Of a DNA stretch of 64,000 bases, positions 22,387 to 34,276 are shown piece after piece. The DNA comes from Begonia masoniana. Its lineage: Eukaryota; Streptophyta; Magnoliopsida; Cucurbitales; Begoniaceae. The first letter of the stretch is position 1, and each line of letters starts with the position of its first letter. The position numbers were made by a program, and so were the translations under genes. A model generated the notes under the pieces. The model searched no databases. It saw only the letters and a list, made by a program, of their open reading frames with translations, and was not told the origin of the DNA. The DNA lies in contig CM039514.1 of the NCBI GenBank assembly GCA_022432975.1, positions 12,074,810 through 12,138,809 of the forward strand, in the 5' to 3' direction.

Positions 22387-25125
22387 TGTGACGGCCCGAG
22401 ACCCGATTCCGATCGGAATCTGAGAGCCAAGCCATCACTCTGGAACATAACAGAAAAACACAGACTATATTTTTTTTTGAAACTTTTAGAACGTTACAGG
22501 GAGAAGAAACCTTCTCTGGAAGTGGGACTGGATGACATATGTATAAAACTGGATGACAATTACAGTTCGAAGAACAGAAGACAGAGGACTTATATAAATC
22601 GAACCTTTAAAACTTCTCAAGGAGAGAAAACTTTCTCTGGAATTTAAAAACTGGGAGCTAATTTATAACTAGATCACAGAAGTGAATAACAGAAGAGACT
22701 GAGAAGAACATGGAACAGAAAGGAACGATGAGAACAAATAAACAGAATAAACAGGAAATAAAGGCGGAAAACATAGGCAGAAGACTGGCGGAAGAAGTGG
22801 ATTTTAAACAAATGTGAACAGTGGCAACGGTGGATGTGAATAAAACAAAAGTGTACAGTGGCAGAGGTGGATGTGAATAAACAAAGGCAGCGGTGGATAT
22901 AAATTTTGAAAGCAGCGCTGGATGTGAATACGACAAAAATGAACAGTGGCAACGGTGGATGTGAATAAACAAAGGCAGCGGTGGATATAAATTTTGAAAG
23001 CAGCGGTGGATGTGAATACGACAAAAGAATGAACAGTGGCAGCGGTGGGTGTGAATAAGACAAAATAGATGACGTCAGGCGGATGATGTAAATTTTAAAG
23101 GCAACGGGGTACGCACGCAGAAGTGCTCTGTTCACCGGTGGATGTGAATAAGACAAAACAGATGATGTCAAGCGGAAGATGAAATTGTAAAAAAAAAACA
23201 GCGGTGGATGCAATTCTAAACAGGCAACGGGCAGCGGTGGATATGATTTTACAAGTAGCGGTGGAAGTGATTTTTAAAACGGGCAGCTGTAGAAATGAAT
23301 TTAAAGCAGCGGTGGACGTGATCGGAAGATATAGTTTAAAAAGGCAGAATTTGAAAACTTTTAATAAGATTACATAAAAACAGAAATCGTGAAAACAGAA
23401 AGTGTGAAAACTTCACACTTCAGAAAAACGATTCACAACATGATTTTGGGCATATCAAGAAAAAACACGACAGAATTCTAAGGAATCAGATTTGCATGGA
23501 TAACTCTAAAACCAGAGATAATCCATGCACACCCTAAAAGAGAAATATTCCAAACAATTCCAGAATACTTCAGAATATACACAACTATCAAATATAGAGT
23601 TTTTAAAACTTAAACATCAGAACTTATACATTGTTTTAAGATTTGGAAGACTGTACAGAACTCGATATACATTACCAAAACTTCACCAGACAGGGGTTTT
23701 CAAACATCAACACCAATCCTATACACCAGTTTAAAATTTCAAAAGTTATACAGGACTTGAGATAATTTTAAAATATCCTCATAGAAACAGAATGTGTCTG
23801 GCTGCAGCAACCAACCCCCATGAGCTCGATCCGCCAACTACATCAAATCATCATCTTGAGGCACAAAGTCCTCATTTGCGGGTTCAGTACCTACATCATG
23901 GAGTTCACCTATGAGTCTAAAACTCAGTAAGAACATATATAAATGCAGTGATGCATATGCTATGCATGAACTTTCAGAAATACGGTGACAGTACAATACA
24001 TTACGTTTCAATGGCAGAGGGGTATAAGTGGGGCTTATAGGGGAACTGACAAGTGCACGACAGACACATAACAGATTTACAGAACAGAAACAAAACAGAA
24101 CAGACAGAGTTGTACAAAACAGTAGGCCAGTCCCCGTCCCGCACTTAACCAATACATTACAGTCAGATTTTATCTTTCTTAACTTCAAAACCGTGCACAG
24201 AAAACTTTTGCATGTCTCTCGAGAAAAATCGTGTATGCATGAGCATTTACAGTGCTTAAACATAAAACGGCAGACAACAGAAATATTACAACAAATCGTA
24301 ATGTGTGACACAGATAACTCAGAACTTAACTCTAACTTTCTCTACCTGAAACCACCAGACATAAGAAATACCTAGTATTTCCGTGATGTAGGGCCTTAAG
24401 GGCCAACCTACGGATATGAACTTACCTGTTTGCTGTAGAGTTGATAGTCTTGAACGTCTCGATTTTGCACAGACCTAAAACATGCACGTAGAGAAAATAA
24501 ACAAGCTGCAAATGCTAACAAATAACTTGTAGGATATGCTCCTAACTCCATTCAGACTTTTAGAAAATGATCCAAAGTGTTTTCACGTAATAACAGTGAG
24601 TTTTCTCCAAAACACCTTAACCCTAAACTTCAACAAAACTCACTTTTAACATGTCCATACTTGTCAACTAGGTTAGATGATTACCTTTGCTGAAGAAAAC
24701 AGAAGTAAGCAGGAGAAACAAGTTTTGGAGATTTGGCACCGTCGCCTAGAAAAGAGGAAACAGAGAGCAGTGGAAAGAAGCAGATGAGAAATGAGGGTTT
24801 CACGTAGGAATGAAGAGAAAAGAACATGACTTCTTCAACAAGTTGCCAAGTGTCACTCAACCATTGACTTCCTCCCACCAACCTTAATTGGTTTACCTAA
24901 TTTGCCCTCCCATTGGTTTTTAACCAAGGTGTTCTGTTTTGGTTGATTTTTAGTTTTGTTTTCCAACATAATTATTAGTTAAATTCACCGATCCGTTTTC
25001 TCTAGACATCCACTTGGGGTATCACAAAACTCCAATGAAATACGCACTTCATTAATGGCCAATATATGTATATCCCATTTAATTGTTCAAGGAATAATTA
25101 CATGGCTAAAATGTCGGGTGTTACA
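22387..25125 (-). mobile_element. Gypsy solo LTR 2, 2739 bp, TSD TATTA
   Basis: The ends are TGTGACGGCCCGAG and GGGTGTTACA, with identical TATTA flanks at 22382-22386 and 25126-25130. On the minus strand it starts TGTAACACCCGACATTTT, the same terminus as the LTR starting at 47400. There are no internal coding domains. It carries the CAG/GTAAGT site at about 24419-24428, arms 24380-24392 and 23890-23902, a TGAGT/ACTCA hairpin at about 23910-23928 and a minisatellite. It interrupts the hAT transposase. Confidence 0.93.
22805..23330. repeat. Degenerate minisatellite with GCAGCGGTGGATGTGAATA units
   Basis: About 14 variants of a 24-36 bp unit recur, partly in a higher-order pattern. The long open minus-strand frames here are by-products of the repeat and not genes. 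Confidence 0.85.
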
Positions 25126-26354
25126 TATTATCTACGTCGGTTTTTTAATTTTCTTGGTTTAAGTTGGGTAGTTATACAAAAATCTTTATATTTTTGTTGT
25201 CTCGAATTAGACCAAATAATATAAGCAATTGCAGACTTAATTAATTCAATATGAGGTGAAATATATAATATATCATCTTTAACAACTAAATTTAAAATAT
25301 GACACAGACATCTCATGTGAAAAAGAGAATCACAAGTAACATCTAATTGTAAATAATTATTAAATTGAAAAATAGCAATATCATTAGCACTAACATTATC
25401 AAGAGTTATGCTAAAAATTCTATTTTTAATAGAATATTCTTGCAATATTGTTATAATAAATCTATAAATGGTGTTACCAGAATGAGAATATTTACAATTA
25501 CGAAATCTTAAATTTTTTTTATTTAATTGCTAAGATTCATCAATAAAATAATATGTTACAGCTATATAACCAACAACATTATGTGCACTCCATAAATCAG
25601 AAGTAATGCAAATAGACATTGAATGAGCATTTGAAAAAAATATAATTAATTCATTTTTCATATCCATAAAAATTTTTAAAAATATAATTTCTCGTAGTAC
25701 TTCTAGGGACTCGTTTAAAATTAGGAGAAACATATTCTTTCATAAACTTTTCAAACACTTCACTATTGGTGAATGATAAAGACAACTCGGATAGTAATAC
25801 AAGTTATATTATTTATTCTCTCATTCTATTTTGTGAATATGTGAAAATGCCACTACCATTAATGTTTAATTTAACTTGTGTTGAATCTCATGTTTTCTCA
25901 TTTAAGTGACATTTTGCAAAATGTCTACCAATAGTGCTAGTAGAGCTACAAGAAATATAAGTATAATTTTTAGCACAATATTTACATTGGGCTCTAGTTT
26001 CTATTTTGCCTGCAATTTTCACACATTTTAAATCAAAATATTTCCATACAACTGAAATTTTATGTTTTCTTTTTTAGGTGAAGTGGATGCTTGTGTATAT
26101 GATTGCCCTACAGAAAATGTAGGATTTAATTCTCTAATTTTCTCTACGTCATTATCATCAATATTATAATTGCGAGAACTCATAATAAATAAAACTAAAT
26201 ATAAAATTAAATTTTTAATAATAAATTAATACCACAAAATCAATGTCCAACAAAACTTTGTAGGTGGTGCGAATTGATCAACTTGACGTATACGAAACCT
26301 AAAAAAAATTAATGCAAAAAAATTTAATTAATACAACTACAATTAAAAATTATG

Positions 26355-26357
<3 letters not shown>

Positions 26358-26438
<81 letters not shown>
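26358..26438. repeat. (TA)n microsatellite, about 40 units
   Basis: Uninterrupted TA dinucleotides of about 81 bp inside the hAT element near its right end. Confidence 0.97.
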
Positions 26439-26445
<7 letters not shown>

Positions 26446-26578
26446 TAAAATATACATTTTTGAATGAGGAAAAGAGTGAATCGTAAGAAAAGAGAAATTG
26501 ATTGAGAACACTAATTCAGAAATGAACTTAAGAGAATTCTGCGAGCCAGTCCGCCTGTTAAACATCTCTATGTTGAGT

Positions 26579-29020
26579 CTTGTTCTGTGGGCTTACTATA
26601 ATTGGGTCGTGGTTTCTTTCTTACCCTTTTGGTTTTGACTTTTATCAATTCTGTACTAGTCCATACTAGTAGGGGTGCATAATCTCATTTTGTTTGAGAT
26701 ATTAAAAATTAACTGTTTTATAAGTAGAATTCTGCTCCCTACCTAATACAACGCATTTTGGACTAATTTCAAGAACAAATCTGTACGAACTTTGGTTCGA
26801 AACGAACAATATTATACTAGTATCACTGATGGACTCCACAAGCTTTCCATAGAGTTGTGTGATGATGACTCTCCTCCACCGTACTCTCTCTGCTCCCTAT
26901 ACCTCCAGGTCGGCTATGGAAATTCTAACAACCTTCAACCAAATTCTGAAAAGAAATCCTTGTTGGTCGTTCACAATTGTATACTTTGTTTCTTTACTGT
27001 CCTAGTTTTGCTTGAATATGTGATTTTGCTGGATTTGTTTTTTTGTTAGGGATTAACTCCCTGTTACTGACCCTTTTCTCTGATTACTTCGTAATTCATA
27101 GGCATGAAGTTAGTTTGTAACATTTGTTCTTACATAATATTAATAGCTTTACAAAGTAGATGTAGGTTCAAGAGTTGTAATGACTCTTTACTTGAGTCAG
27201 TTTAAATTTGTGTGCAATCTCATTTTAATAAACTAAAACTTATATCATCATCAATATAATCTAACTATTTATTACTGGACGATAGAATATAAAAAAAAGT
27301 GCTACAAATCTTAGATAAATAAATAGGGTTCATACCGTGACTACTCCATAGAGATGAAGTCAATGATGACCAACAATACTTGGCTTTTCAACTAGATTCC
27401 TCTATTCTTACTAGAAATGACAAATGAGCCGACTAAACTTAAAAACATTTGATTCACTGAGCCTAACGTGTTAAATGAGTTGAACTTAATGACATTAGCG
27501 AGCCTAGGTAGCTCCACCAAAAAATTTTCAACTCGAGCTCTCGTGAGCTAGTATTAAATGTAATGTATATTTTTAAAAAAATTTAGTTATTAAAATTATA
27601 ATGATTATTTATTCCTAGTTGTTTAGCTAACAAAAATATTTTATTAAAATATAAAGTGGCATGTATTTAAGAAAAAAATGATTTAACATGATCTAATAAA
27701 GAAGTATCAAACGAATATCATTACAAATTATACACATACTAACTAGGATGATCTCTATTTAATTGCCAATTATTTATAATTAGGAGTGACAAATGAGTCA
27801 AAGCTGAAAAAGTTAGTTTACCGAGCCTAACGAGTTAAACGAGCTGAATCGAGTCGAGTCCAACACAGTGTTGAGTCTTAACGAATCAAACATACATATT
27901 TACATAAATGCAATGTATATTTTTAAAATATTCATAACTTATTCTGCAATTATATAATTGTAGTGTTTTTCGTCTTGCCAAAATAGAATTTAAGTGACTG
28001 AAATTTAGAAGTAATAATGGTAGAATACATGGACAATGCCACAAAGCATAAAAATTAATAGAAATTGTTTTTATAAGAGATGGTTCCTTCCCGCAGTCAG
28101 TGGAAGAAAGGAAGAATTGATGGGATTGAATAATTAATTAAATAATTAATATATTATTATTATTGTTGTTATTATAATTCTCATTTTCACATTATCTTGA
28201 AATTTTGTCGTGCCCAAAGGTCAAAACCCATTATGATTTTGTTAGAAGTCAAAAGTTCACCGAAGAACTGAAAATTAACTACAATCAGCTTTTCATTTAT
28301 CAAAGTTTAACGTTAATTTATGGAGTGACAACAACTAATTTTCGCCATTGACTAATGTTACATCGATACTAATCAATAAAAAATAAATTTTATTATTATT
28401 TTTTATCTTTGAAATTTTAAAATACCAACAATTTTCAACATTGGGTGTTCGATAATTCAACAATTATTAATGAACTCCCAAATTTATTAATTATTGTATA
28501 TTAAAAAAATTATAAAGCCAAGTTAAATTAAGTGATTCATAGTGCTTTAGGGTTAATGAATTCACAAATATTTGATAGGGTAGATAAATCGCAAGCCTAG
28601 TTCTAATCCGATGATAAGCCGAATAAAGAACTAAACTCACATAGTTGACAATTATATTAATTAGGATTATAGTGATAGTTCAAATGATGAATCAACTCAT
28701 TCCATCTTTTGTGGTTAAAACGAATACAAAGAGCGAAGATTTCTTCCGACATACTGTTATTATGATTTATAAGATTACAACTATTAATTCCAATATTGAC
28801 GATATACCTCATGCTGTTTTAGACAATTCGATGAATTTAATTATTTTTGGACGATTGTGACATGAAATATTTTGTGGCAAATAGAATTAAGTCCAAATAA
28901 TAATAATAATAAGAGAATTAGAATTGAAAGATTTAATTATCCACAAAATATATTTAAGAGTTTCAAACTATATGAAGAAGGTATGCATTAATCACGCCTG
29001 CAGTCCCGGCTTTAATTGTT
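26579..29020. other. Upstream flank of the pectate lyase gene, with hAT end relics
   Basis: No gene is visible. At 27412 (TAGAAATGACAAATGAGCC) and 27781 (TAGGAGTGACAAATGAGTC) the sequence resembles the left terminus and subterminal CGAGTTAAACGAG motifs of the hAT element 20924-26570, in the same orientation. These look like decayed non-autonomous copies without recognisable right ends. Confidence 0.55.
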
Positions 29021-29028
29021 TATAAAAG
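29021..29028 (+). promoter_or_regulatory. TATA box of the pectate lyase gene
   Basis: TATAAAAG lies 55 bases upstream of the ATG at 29076, which implies a very short leader of about 25 nt. The spacing is plausible but tight. Confidence 0.65.
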
Positions 29029-29075
29029 CTCATTCCACTTCTTCACCATCTATTTTCATTTTACTTCTTCCAAAA

Positions 29076-31059
29076 ATGGCTTATCCAGCTACTTCTACTT
29101 TCCTCTTCTTTTTTATTTCTGCTATCATTTCTACTCGTTCTCCTAGTTTTGTTACTTCCACACCAGAGTTTGAAAACCCTCATTCAGTAGTGGAAGAGGT
29201 TCAAAGGTATATTCCTCATATCATCGTTCATATTTCTCTAAACATTCTCTAACTACATAGATTTTCCGTAAATGTATCATATTACTCTCGTAATAGGAAG
29301 GAGAATAGAGTGTCTTAGTTATGAGTTTCGAGGTTCAAATGTATGTTTCCCGCTTCATGTTCATATTTTCCTAAATGTTCTCAAACTTAGCGAATTTTCG
29401 AAGAATGTATCGTACGAGTTATCGTGTCCAAAATTCACCCTCCTAATAAGAAGGCTTAGTTATGGGTTATATTTTTGTCTCTTACACTTATATAACATTT
29501 TGTGCAGGAGTATCAATGCATCGAGTTCTCGGAGAAGCCTTGCATCCTGGTCCTGTGGAACCGGAAACCCCATTGATGATTGTTGGAGGTGTGACCCCAC
29601 TTGGGAGTCAAACAGGCAACGGTTAGCTGATTGTGCTATTGGGTTTGGAAAGAATGCTATGGGAGGAAAAAATGGTCAAATCTACGTAGTCACCGACTCG
29701 AATGATGACGATCCAGTGAACCCTAGGCCCGGAACTCTTCGATATGCCGTTATACAAGATGAACCATTATGGATCATTTTTAAAAGAGATATGGTGATTC
29801 AATTAAGACAAGAGCTGGTGATGAATTCTTTCAAGACCATTGATGGTAGAGGGGCAAGCGTTCATATTGCTGGAGGGCCATGCATAACCATCCATTATGC
29901 TACAAACATCATCATACATGGAATTCACATACATGATTGCAAGCAAGGGGGGAATGGTAATATCCGGGACTCCCCACGACACTCCGGGTGGTGGACCGTA
30001 TCAGATGGTGACGGAATTTCAATCTTTAATGGGAGGCATGTGTGGGTGGACCATTGCTCTCTTTCGAATTGTCGTGACGGTCTGATTGATGCCATACATG
30101 GCTCGACGGCTATTACCATCTCGAACAACTATATGACTCATCATGACAAGGTTATGCTTTTAGGTCACAACGATTATTTCGTACAAGACAAGAACATGCA
30201 AGTTACTATTGCCTTCAATCATTTTGGAGAAGGTCTTATCCAAAGAATGCCCAGGTAAAATATAGACACATAACTATCCATTTTTAACTATTGTTTATTG
30301 GTTAATGTTAGTCCGAATTCATGAATTATCCCATGAATCTCTATGCTCCCAGTACAATAATGTTCACTTTGGATCTGACCCATTACGAATTTATTTTTTA
30401 AAATTAACCAAAAACAAGTTAAAATAAATATGAAGGAGAATTCTACTTATAAACTACTCAATTTGTACTCTTAAGCGATGTGAAATTGTGCCTCCTTAAT
30501 AGTATGAATTGAACTCTCATAATTAATAGAATCTTTAGTCGTCCTTGCCTGAGAGTGTTGTCAAAAAATAAATAGTTATTCTATTCTTTTTCCAATTCAA
30601 TTAAAGCTTCTCAAATTGACTTGGGGTTTGCATTAGGTTATTATCTTCTATTTTCTTTTTCTAGTCTGCATTTTTGTCTAACAGCTTTTGATATACAGAT
30701 GTAGGCTAGGATTCTTCCATGTGGTGAACAATGATTACACTCATTGGGAAATGTATGCAATTGGAGGGAGTGCAAATCCCACCATTTACAGCCAAGGGAA
30801 TAGATTTCTAGCTCCTAATGTAAGATTCAGAAAAGAGGTGACTAAACATGAAGATGCTCCTCAAAGTGAATGGATGCATTGGAATTGGCGATCCGAAGGA
30901 GACTTGCTGTTGAACGGTGCATATTTCCGGCAGTCGGGAGCCGGCGCATCATCTAACTACGTCAGGGCACACAGCCTCGGTGCCAAACCAGCTTCTTTTG
31001 TTGGCTCCATGACCGTGGCTGCCGGTGCACTTAGTTGCAGGAAGGGTTCTCGTTGCTAG
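29076..31059 (+). CDS. Pectate lyase (polysaccharide lyase family 1), 3 exons, 412 aa
   Basis: Exons 29076-29206, 29508-30254 and 30699-31059 join with GT-AG sites and matching phases. The enzyme cleaves de-esterified homogalacturonan by beta-elimination in the cell wall and needs calcium. A signal peptide ([19 protein letters not shown]) is followed by a short pro-region with an N-glycosylation site (NAS), then the parallel beta-helix domain starting at about Cys60 ([14 protein letters not shown]). Calcium-binding and active-site motifs are WVDHCSLS (Asp about 225), [11 protein letters not shown] and RMPRCR (Arg290, Pro292, Arg295), the family's R-x-P-x-x-R motif. [19 protein letters not shown] and [11 protein letters not shown] close the domain. 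Most relatives I know read RCRHGYFHV; here it is RCRLGFFHV. The length is typical for plant members and there is no truncation. Confidence 0.95.
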
Positions 31060-31595
31060 CCAATGTGATTAATCTCTAGTATTCGTGATATAATCAACAA
31101 AGCTTTAACTAGCTAGCCAGTTCCTCACATTTTATGCTCTTGAACTTAAATTCGTCGCATTTTATTAACTACTTAACATTTAGAACATTGAAGGACTATG
31201 GTCAAAATTTACGTGTCAGAAAAAGTCTACGTCTAAATTTCACGTAAACTATTAACTTACGTAAACTATTAACTCTTTAAAATAATGCATGTCTTGTTTA
31301 GGTCTTTAAAAAAGATTTAAGAAATATAAAATAAATTTTTTGAGAAGTAATAATTTATAATTACAATTAGAGTGACTTAAGTGTTATACCATTGATTTTT
31401 TTTTTTAAAAAGCAAAATATAATTTGGTCTGGAATTGTGCTTGTTTAAGTTTTTCTTGTACACACGCTTCTATCATTAGTTTCGAGCTAAAATTGTTGAG
31501 ATGATCATTGACGTTCTAACTAAAACTTTCTTCTTAATCGATCTGTCTAAATATTTTGCATGCATAGTCGAAGACAAGTTCTGTAAATCCATAAG
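31060..31595. other. 3' flank of the pectate lyase gene and outer part of an interrupted copia LTR
   Basis: The first few hundred bases are the gene's 3' flank. The part next to 31595 is probably the far end of the copia LTR that was split by the Athila-like insertion, because the 5-bp duplication ATAAG (31591-31595) recurs at 40959-40963. The exact left end of the copia LTR is not visible. Confidence 0.5.
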
Positions 31596-32806
31596 TGTTG
31601 TGCAAAAATGACACTACGCAAGTGCACGTATCGCAATTCAAGTAGTACAAAAGTATCGATTCCACGAGGACAAAATTTAATCAATCTTAAATTATTTATG
31701 GAAAAGTAATTAATATTCAGAGAAATTAATATTCAAATATGAAAAATAATGGAAACTAAACCAAATTATGTAACTAGATAATTAGAAACGGCTTCGATTC
31801 GATTTCCTTCACTAATTGATTTCTTACTACAAATATTGTAGGGAATGCTATAGTTTTATGTTAAATGACTAGAATTTTCTCATGAATCAAGGCTTGGTCT
31901 ATGCTCTTGATTAATTCCTTTTTATATTATTTTTCAGACTTATGAAAAATCAATACAAGCTAGAATTCCACTTAAGTGTTATTCTATATATCACATGAAT
32001 TTAAGCAACCATTATGATAATACTTATAATTGATACTTGTCACATGCATCAATCATCCATGCAATTCAATACACGTCTCAATAACTATTTCATGGCGTCT
32101 AAAATAGCATCCTAGTATTTATTCATGTGGCGTGCATAAAATAAATTAATCACTAAAAACATATTGAATTGTTTAACATAAATCAAAAGCATTCCACAAG
32201 AAATCAATAGTTTAGTACTCTCTCATCGAGCCAACAGAAAATTAGTTCATGAAAAAGAAATTAATTAAACAATCCATAAAATTCATAGAGAAAAATATAA
32301 GAAAATAAGAAGAATTGGTGGAATTCTCCCTTGAAGACCGTGTCCCCCTTCCTGGATGCCTTCCCTCCTTCTTTCTTCTTCTCCTTTCTCCCCTTGCTGA
32401 ATGTCCTCTTTTCTTGTTCTCCGTATCCAGCACCCTTCTCTCTCCTCCTTGATTCTCTTTAATTTGTTTTTAATTTCCTTGATTTTTGCCTTTTATTTCT
32501 CTCTTTTCATATTCTGAATCTTTTAAATTTGATTTTTCCCGCTAGCCACGTTTAAAATAACTCTAATTTTCACCTGTGTTTCCATCTTTTAAATCTTCCA
32601 CATCATCAGTAATCTGCAAATAAAAATAGTTAGTGATAATTATCTGAAAATAACACATATTTTTAATAATTGACAAAGATACTGATGTTGTGGCTTTGCT
32701 GCAGCATTCCCTGTTAATATGTATACATTACTTTGATTAATCACTTAAATTTCAGCAATTTATAATTAAAAGCACTTGTAGAATAAGTCTTTTTCAAGAC
32801 TTAACA
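31596..32806 (-). repeat. 3' LTR of the Athila-like element
   Basis: It starts TGTTGTGCAAAA and ends CTTAACA in plus orientation. It lacks a 9-bp AAGAAGAAT-type duplication found in the other LTR. Confidence 0.95.
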
Positions 32807-34276
32807 CACCCCCAAACTTAATTCATTGCTCATCCTCGAGTAATGTTTACAAACCAACACATAAATTACCATTCAAAATTCTTAGGATTGCCCAAAATTC
32901 TAAACTCCACAAATATAACAATTTATTAATTATCCAAATTCAAATAAAGTTAGAAAAGCCTCTTAGCAATATACCCCCTCAAATTGTGTGTGTGCATATG
33001 TTAGAATTAAAACTTTCTCAAATCACCTAAGTTTTATACAATCATGCTCAATTCAATATTTCATACATAGTGCCATAAATTCTCTCTACTAACAAAAAGT
33101 AATTAGAACTTATGATTCATTATTTAATTCTTCTCTAAGTTGATGGGGGAATAATTATTTCTTTTTTTTTTTTTGTTGACTTCTCTCTAAGTCACATTAC
33201 CTTTTTACGCGATTGACAACATTTGTGATGAAGGCCTCCGGTTACTCAATAATGTTTCTAAAAGAGATGAAAATATAAGAAAATATAGCCAACAATTTGC
33301 GATGGAGTTCCTCCCAACATCCCTCTTTATAATTTTCCACCCATCGAGTATCCAAAAGGCTCACTCGAAATTGAAAGTGGATTAGGGAATCACAAATTTT
33401 GTTTTTTTTTTTTTGTTTTTTGTTTTTTTTTATTCCCCCAAACTTATCATTTTTTAATTATGAATCCTTTCGATCTAATTTCAAATTGTTTTGTATTGAG
33501 GAGATATAGATCTAGTACAAAATCCTAAATTTGAGACATTAATTTCATAAGCCTAAGGATTTTCGAGAGATTCTTAATTTCTAACAAAACGTGTGAAAGG
33601 GGATATGTTACCTTAAGATGATTCTTCCCTTATTTTAGTTGAATTCTCAATAATTGTTAAATTTTAAGGAATATCGTATTTTAGGCATAAAGTTCAGTAT
33701 CGATTTTTGTTTTTTTTTTTTTTTAATTTAGGATATTTTCATTTCTAACCCTCACAGAATACAAAATAGGTTTTATAATCTCACCCACCCCCAAACTTAA
33801 AATTGACTATGTCCCTATAGTCATATAATATAATTAGATAATAAAATTGAATCTAATGGAGAAGGGTTAGAACTTCCCTGGAATGTTATTCTTCCTCCTC
33901 TTTTTCTTCATTGTTATCTTCTGTGGGTGGCTGACTAGGTGAATTGACAGACTGCAAGGTTGGAGGGAAAACAGGGCTTCGTGGACTGGCTCTGGAATGT
34001 ATTCATAATGGTGAAATTCCTTTTGACTGCATATAAGAGTGATAAAACAAAAATTTAAAAACGATAAGTAAATAAAAAGAAAGCGGTAACAAAATGAAAA
34101 CGCGATAAAAGAATTTGACAGAACAAAAGCTGCTTATTGATTTTTTTTTTCTGATGCTACTGGTTGCTGCAGCATCCATTTATTTTACCAGAACGAAACT
34201 AGAAAAGGATACTAAAATTTGGGCTGCCTTCATGCAGTGCTTCTTTTTATCCTAACAGCCCTATGTGATTCTACTT
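32807..34276 (-). other. Non-coding 3' region of the Athila-like element
   Basis: The region is AT-rich with several T runs and no sizeable ORF on either strand. The polypurine tract lies at about 32807-32822. Athila relatives may carry an envelope-like ORF here; none is visible. Confidence 0.7.

Larger units (their letters stand above)
21386..26183 (-). pseudogene. hAT transposase pseudogene
   Basis: Reading down the minus strand from an ATG at 26183, a BED-type zinc finger follows (CKYC ... GRHFAKCH, about 26000-25890). Next come ITSDLWSAHNVVGYIAVT (about 25610-25560) and the DDE-region motif ITLDNVSANDIAIF with FHMRCLCHILNLVVKD (25445-25128). After the LTR insertion, the C-terminal dimerisation motif appears (VASESTFSAGGRV near 21580-21540, with LVPDFVEALICIKDW). 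Frames change several times (an early frameshift lies in an A-run after about residue 40) and stops are present, so no functional transposase is made. Confidence 0.88.
20924..26570 (-). mobile_element. hAT (Ac-like) transposon with defective transposase, split by a solo LTR, TSD TGTTGAGT
   Basis: The 8-bp duplication TGTTGAGT occurs at 20916-20923 and 26571-26578. The termini are TAGAGATGACAAA on the left and, reverse complemented, TAGAGATGTTTAA on the right. The left subterminal 200 bp repeat CGAGTTAAACGAGCC-like motifs. Inside is a minus-strand hAT transposase pseudogene. Removing the 2739-bp solo LTR and its target duplication leaves an element of about 2.9 kb. A TA microsatellite lies near the right end. 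Confidence 0.93.

Noticed and set aside
22658..23213. Open minus-strand frames of 104 and 179 aa with Tyr-Ser-His-Pro-Pro repeats
   Set aside because: They follow the minisatellite inside solo LTR 2 and have no independent coding evidence.
26660..26680. TAGGGGTGCATAA, like a hAT terminus
   Set aside because: No partner end or 8-bp duplication was found nearby.
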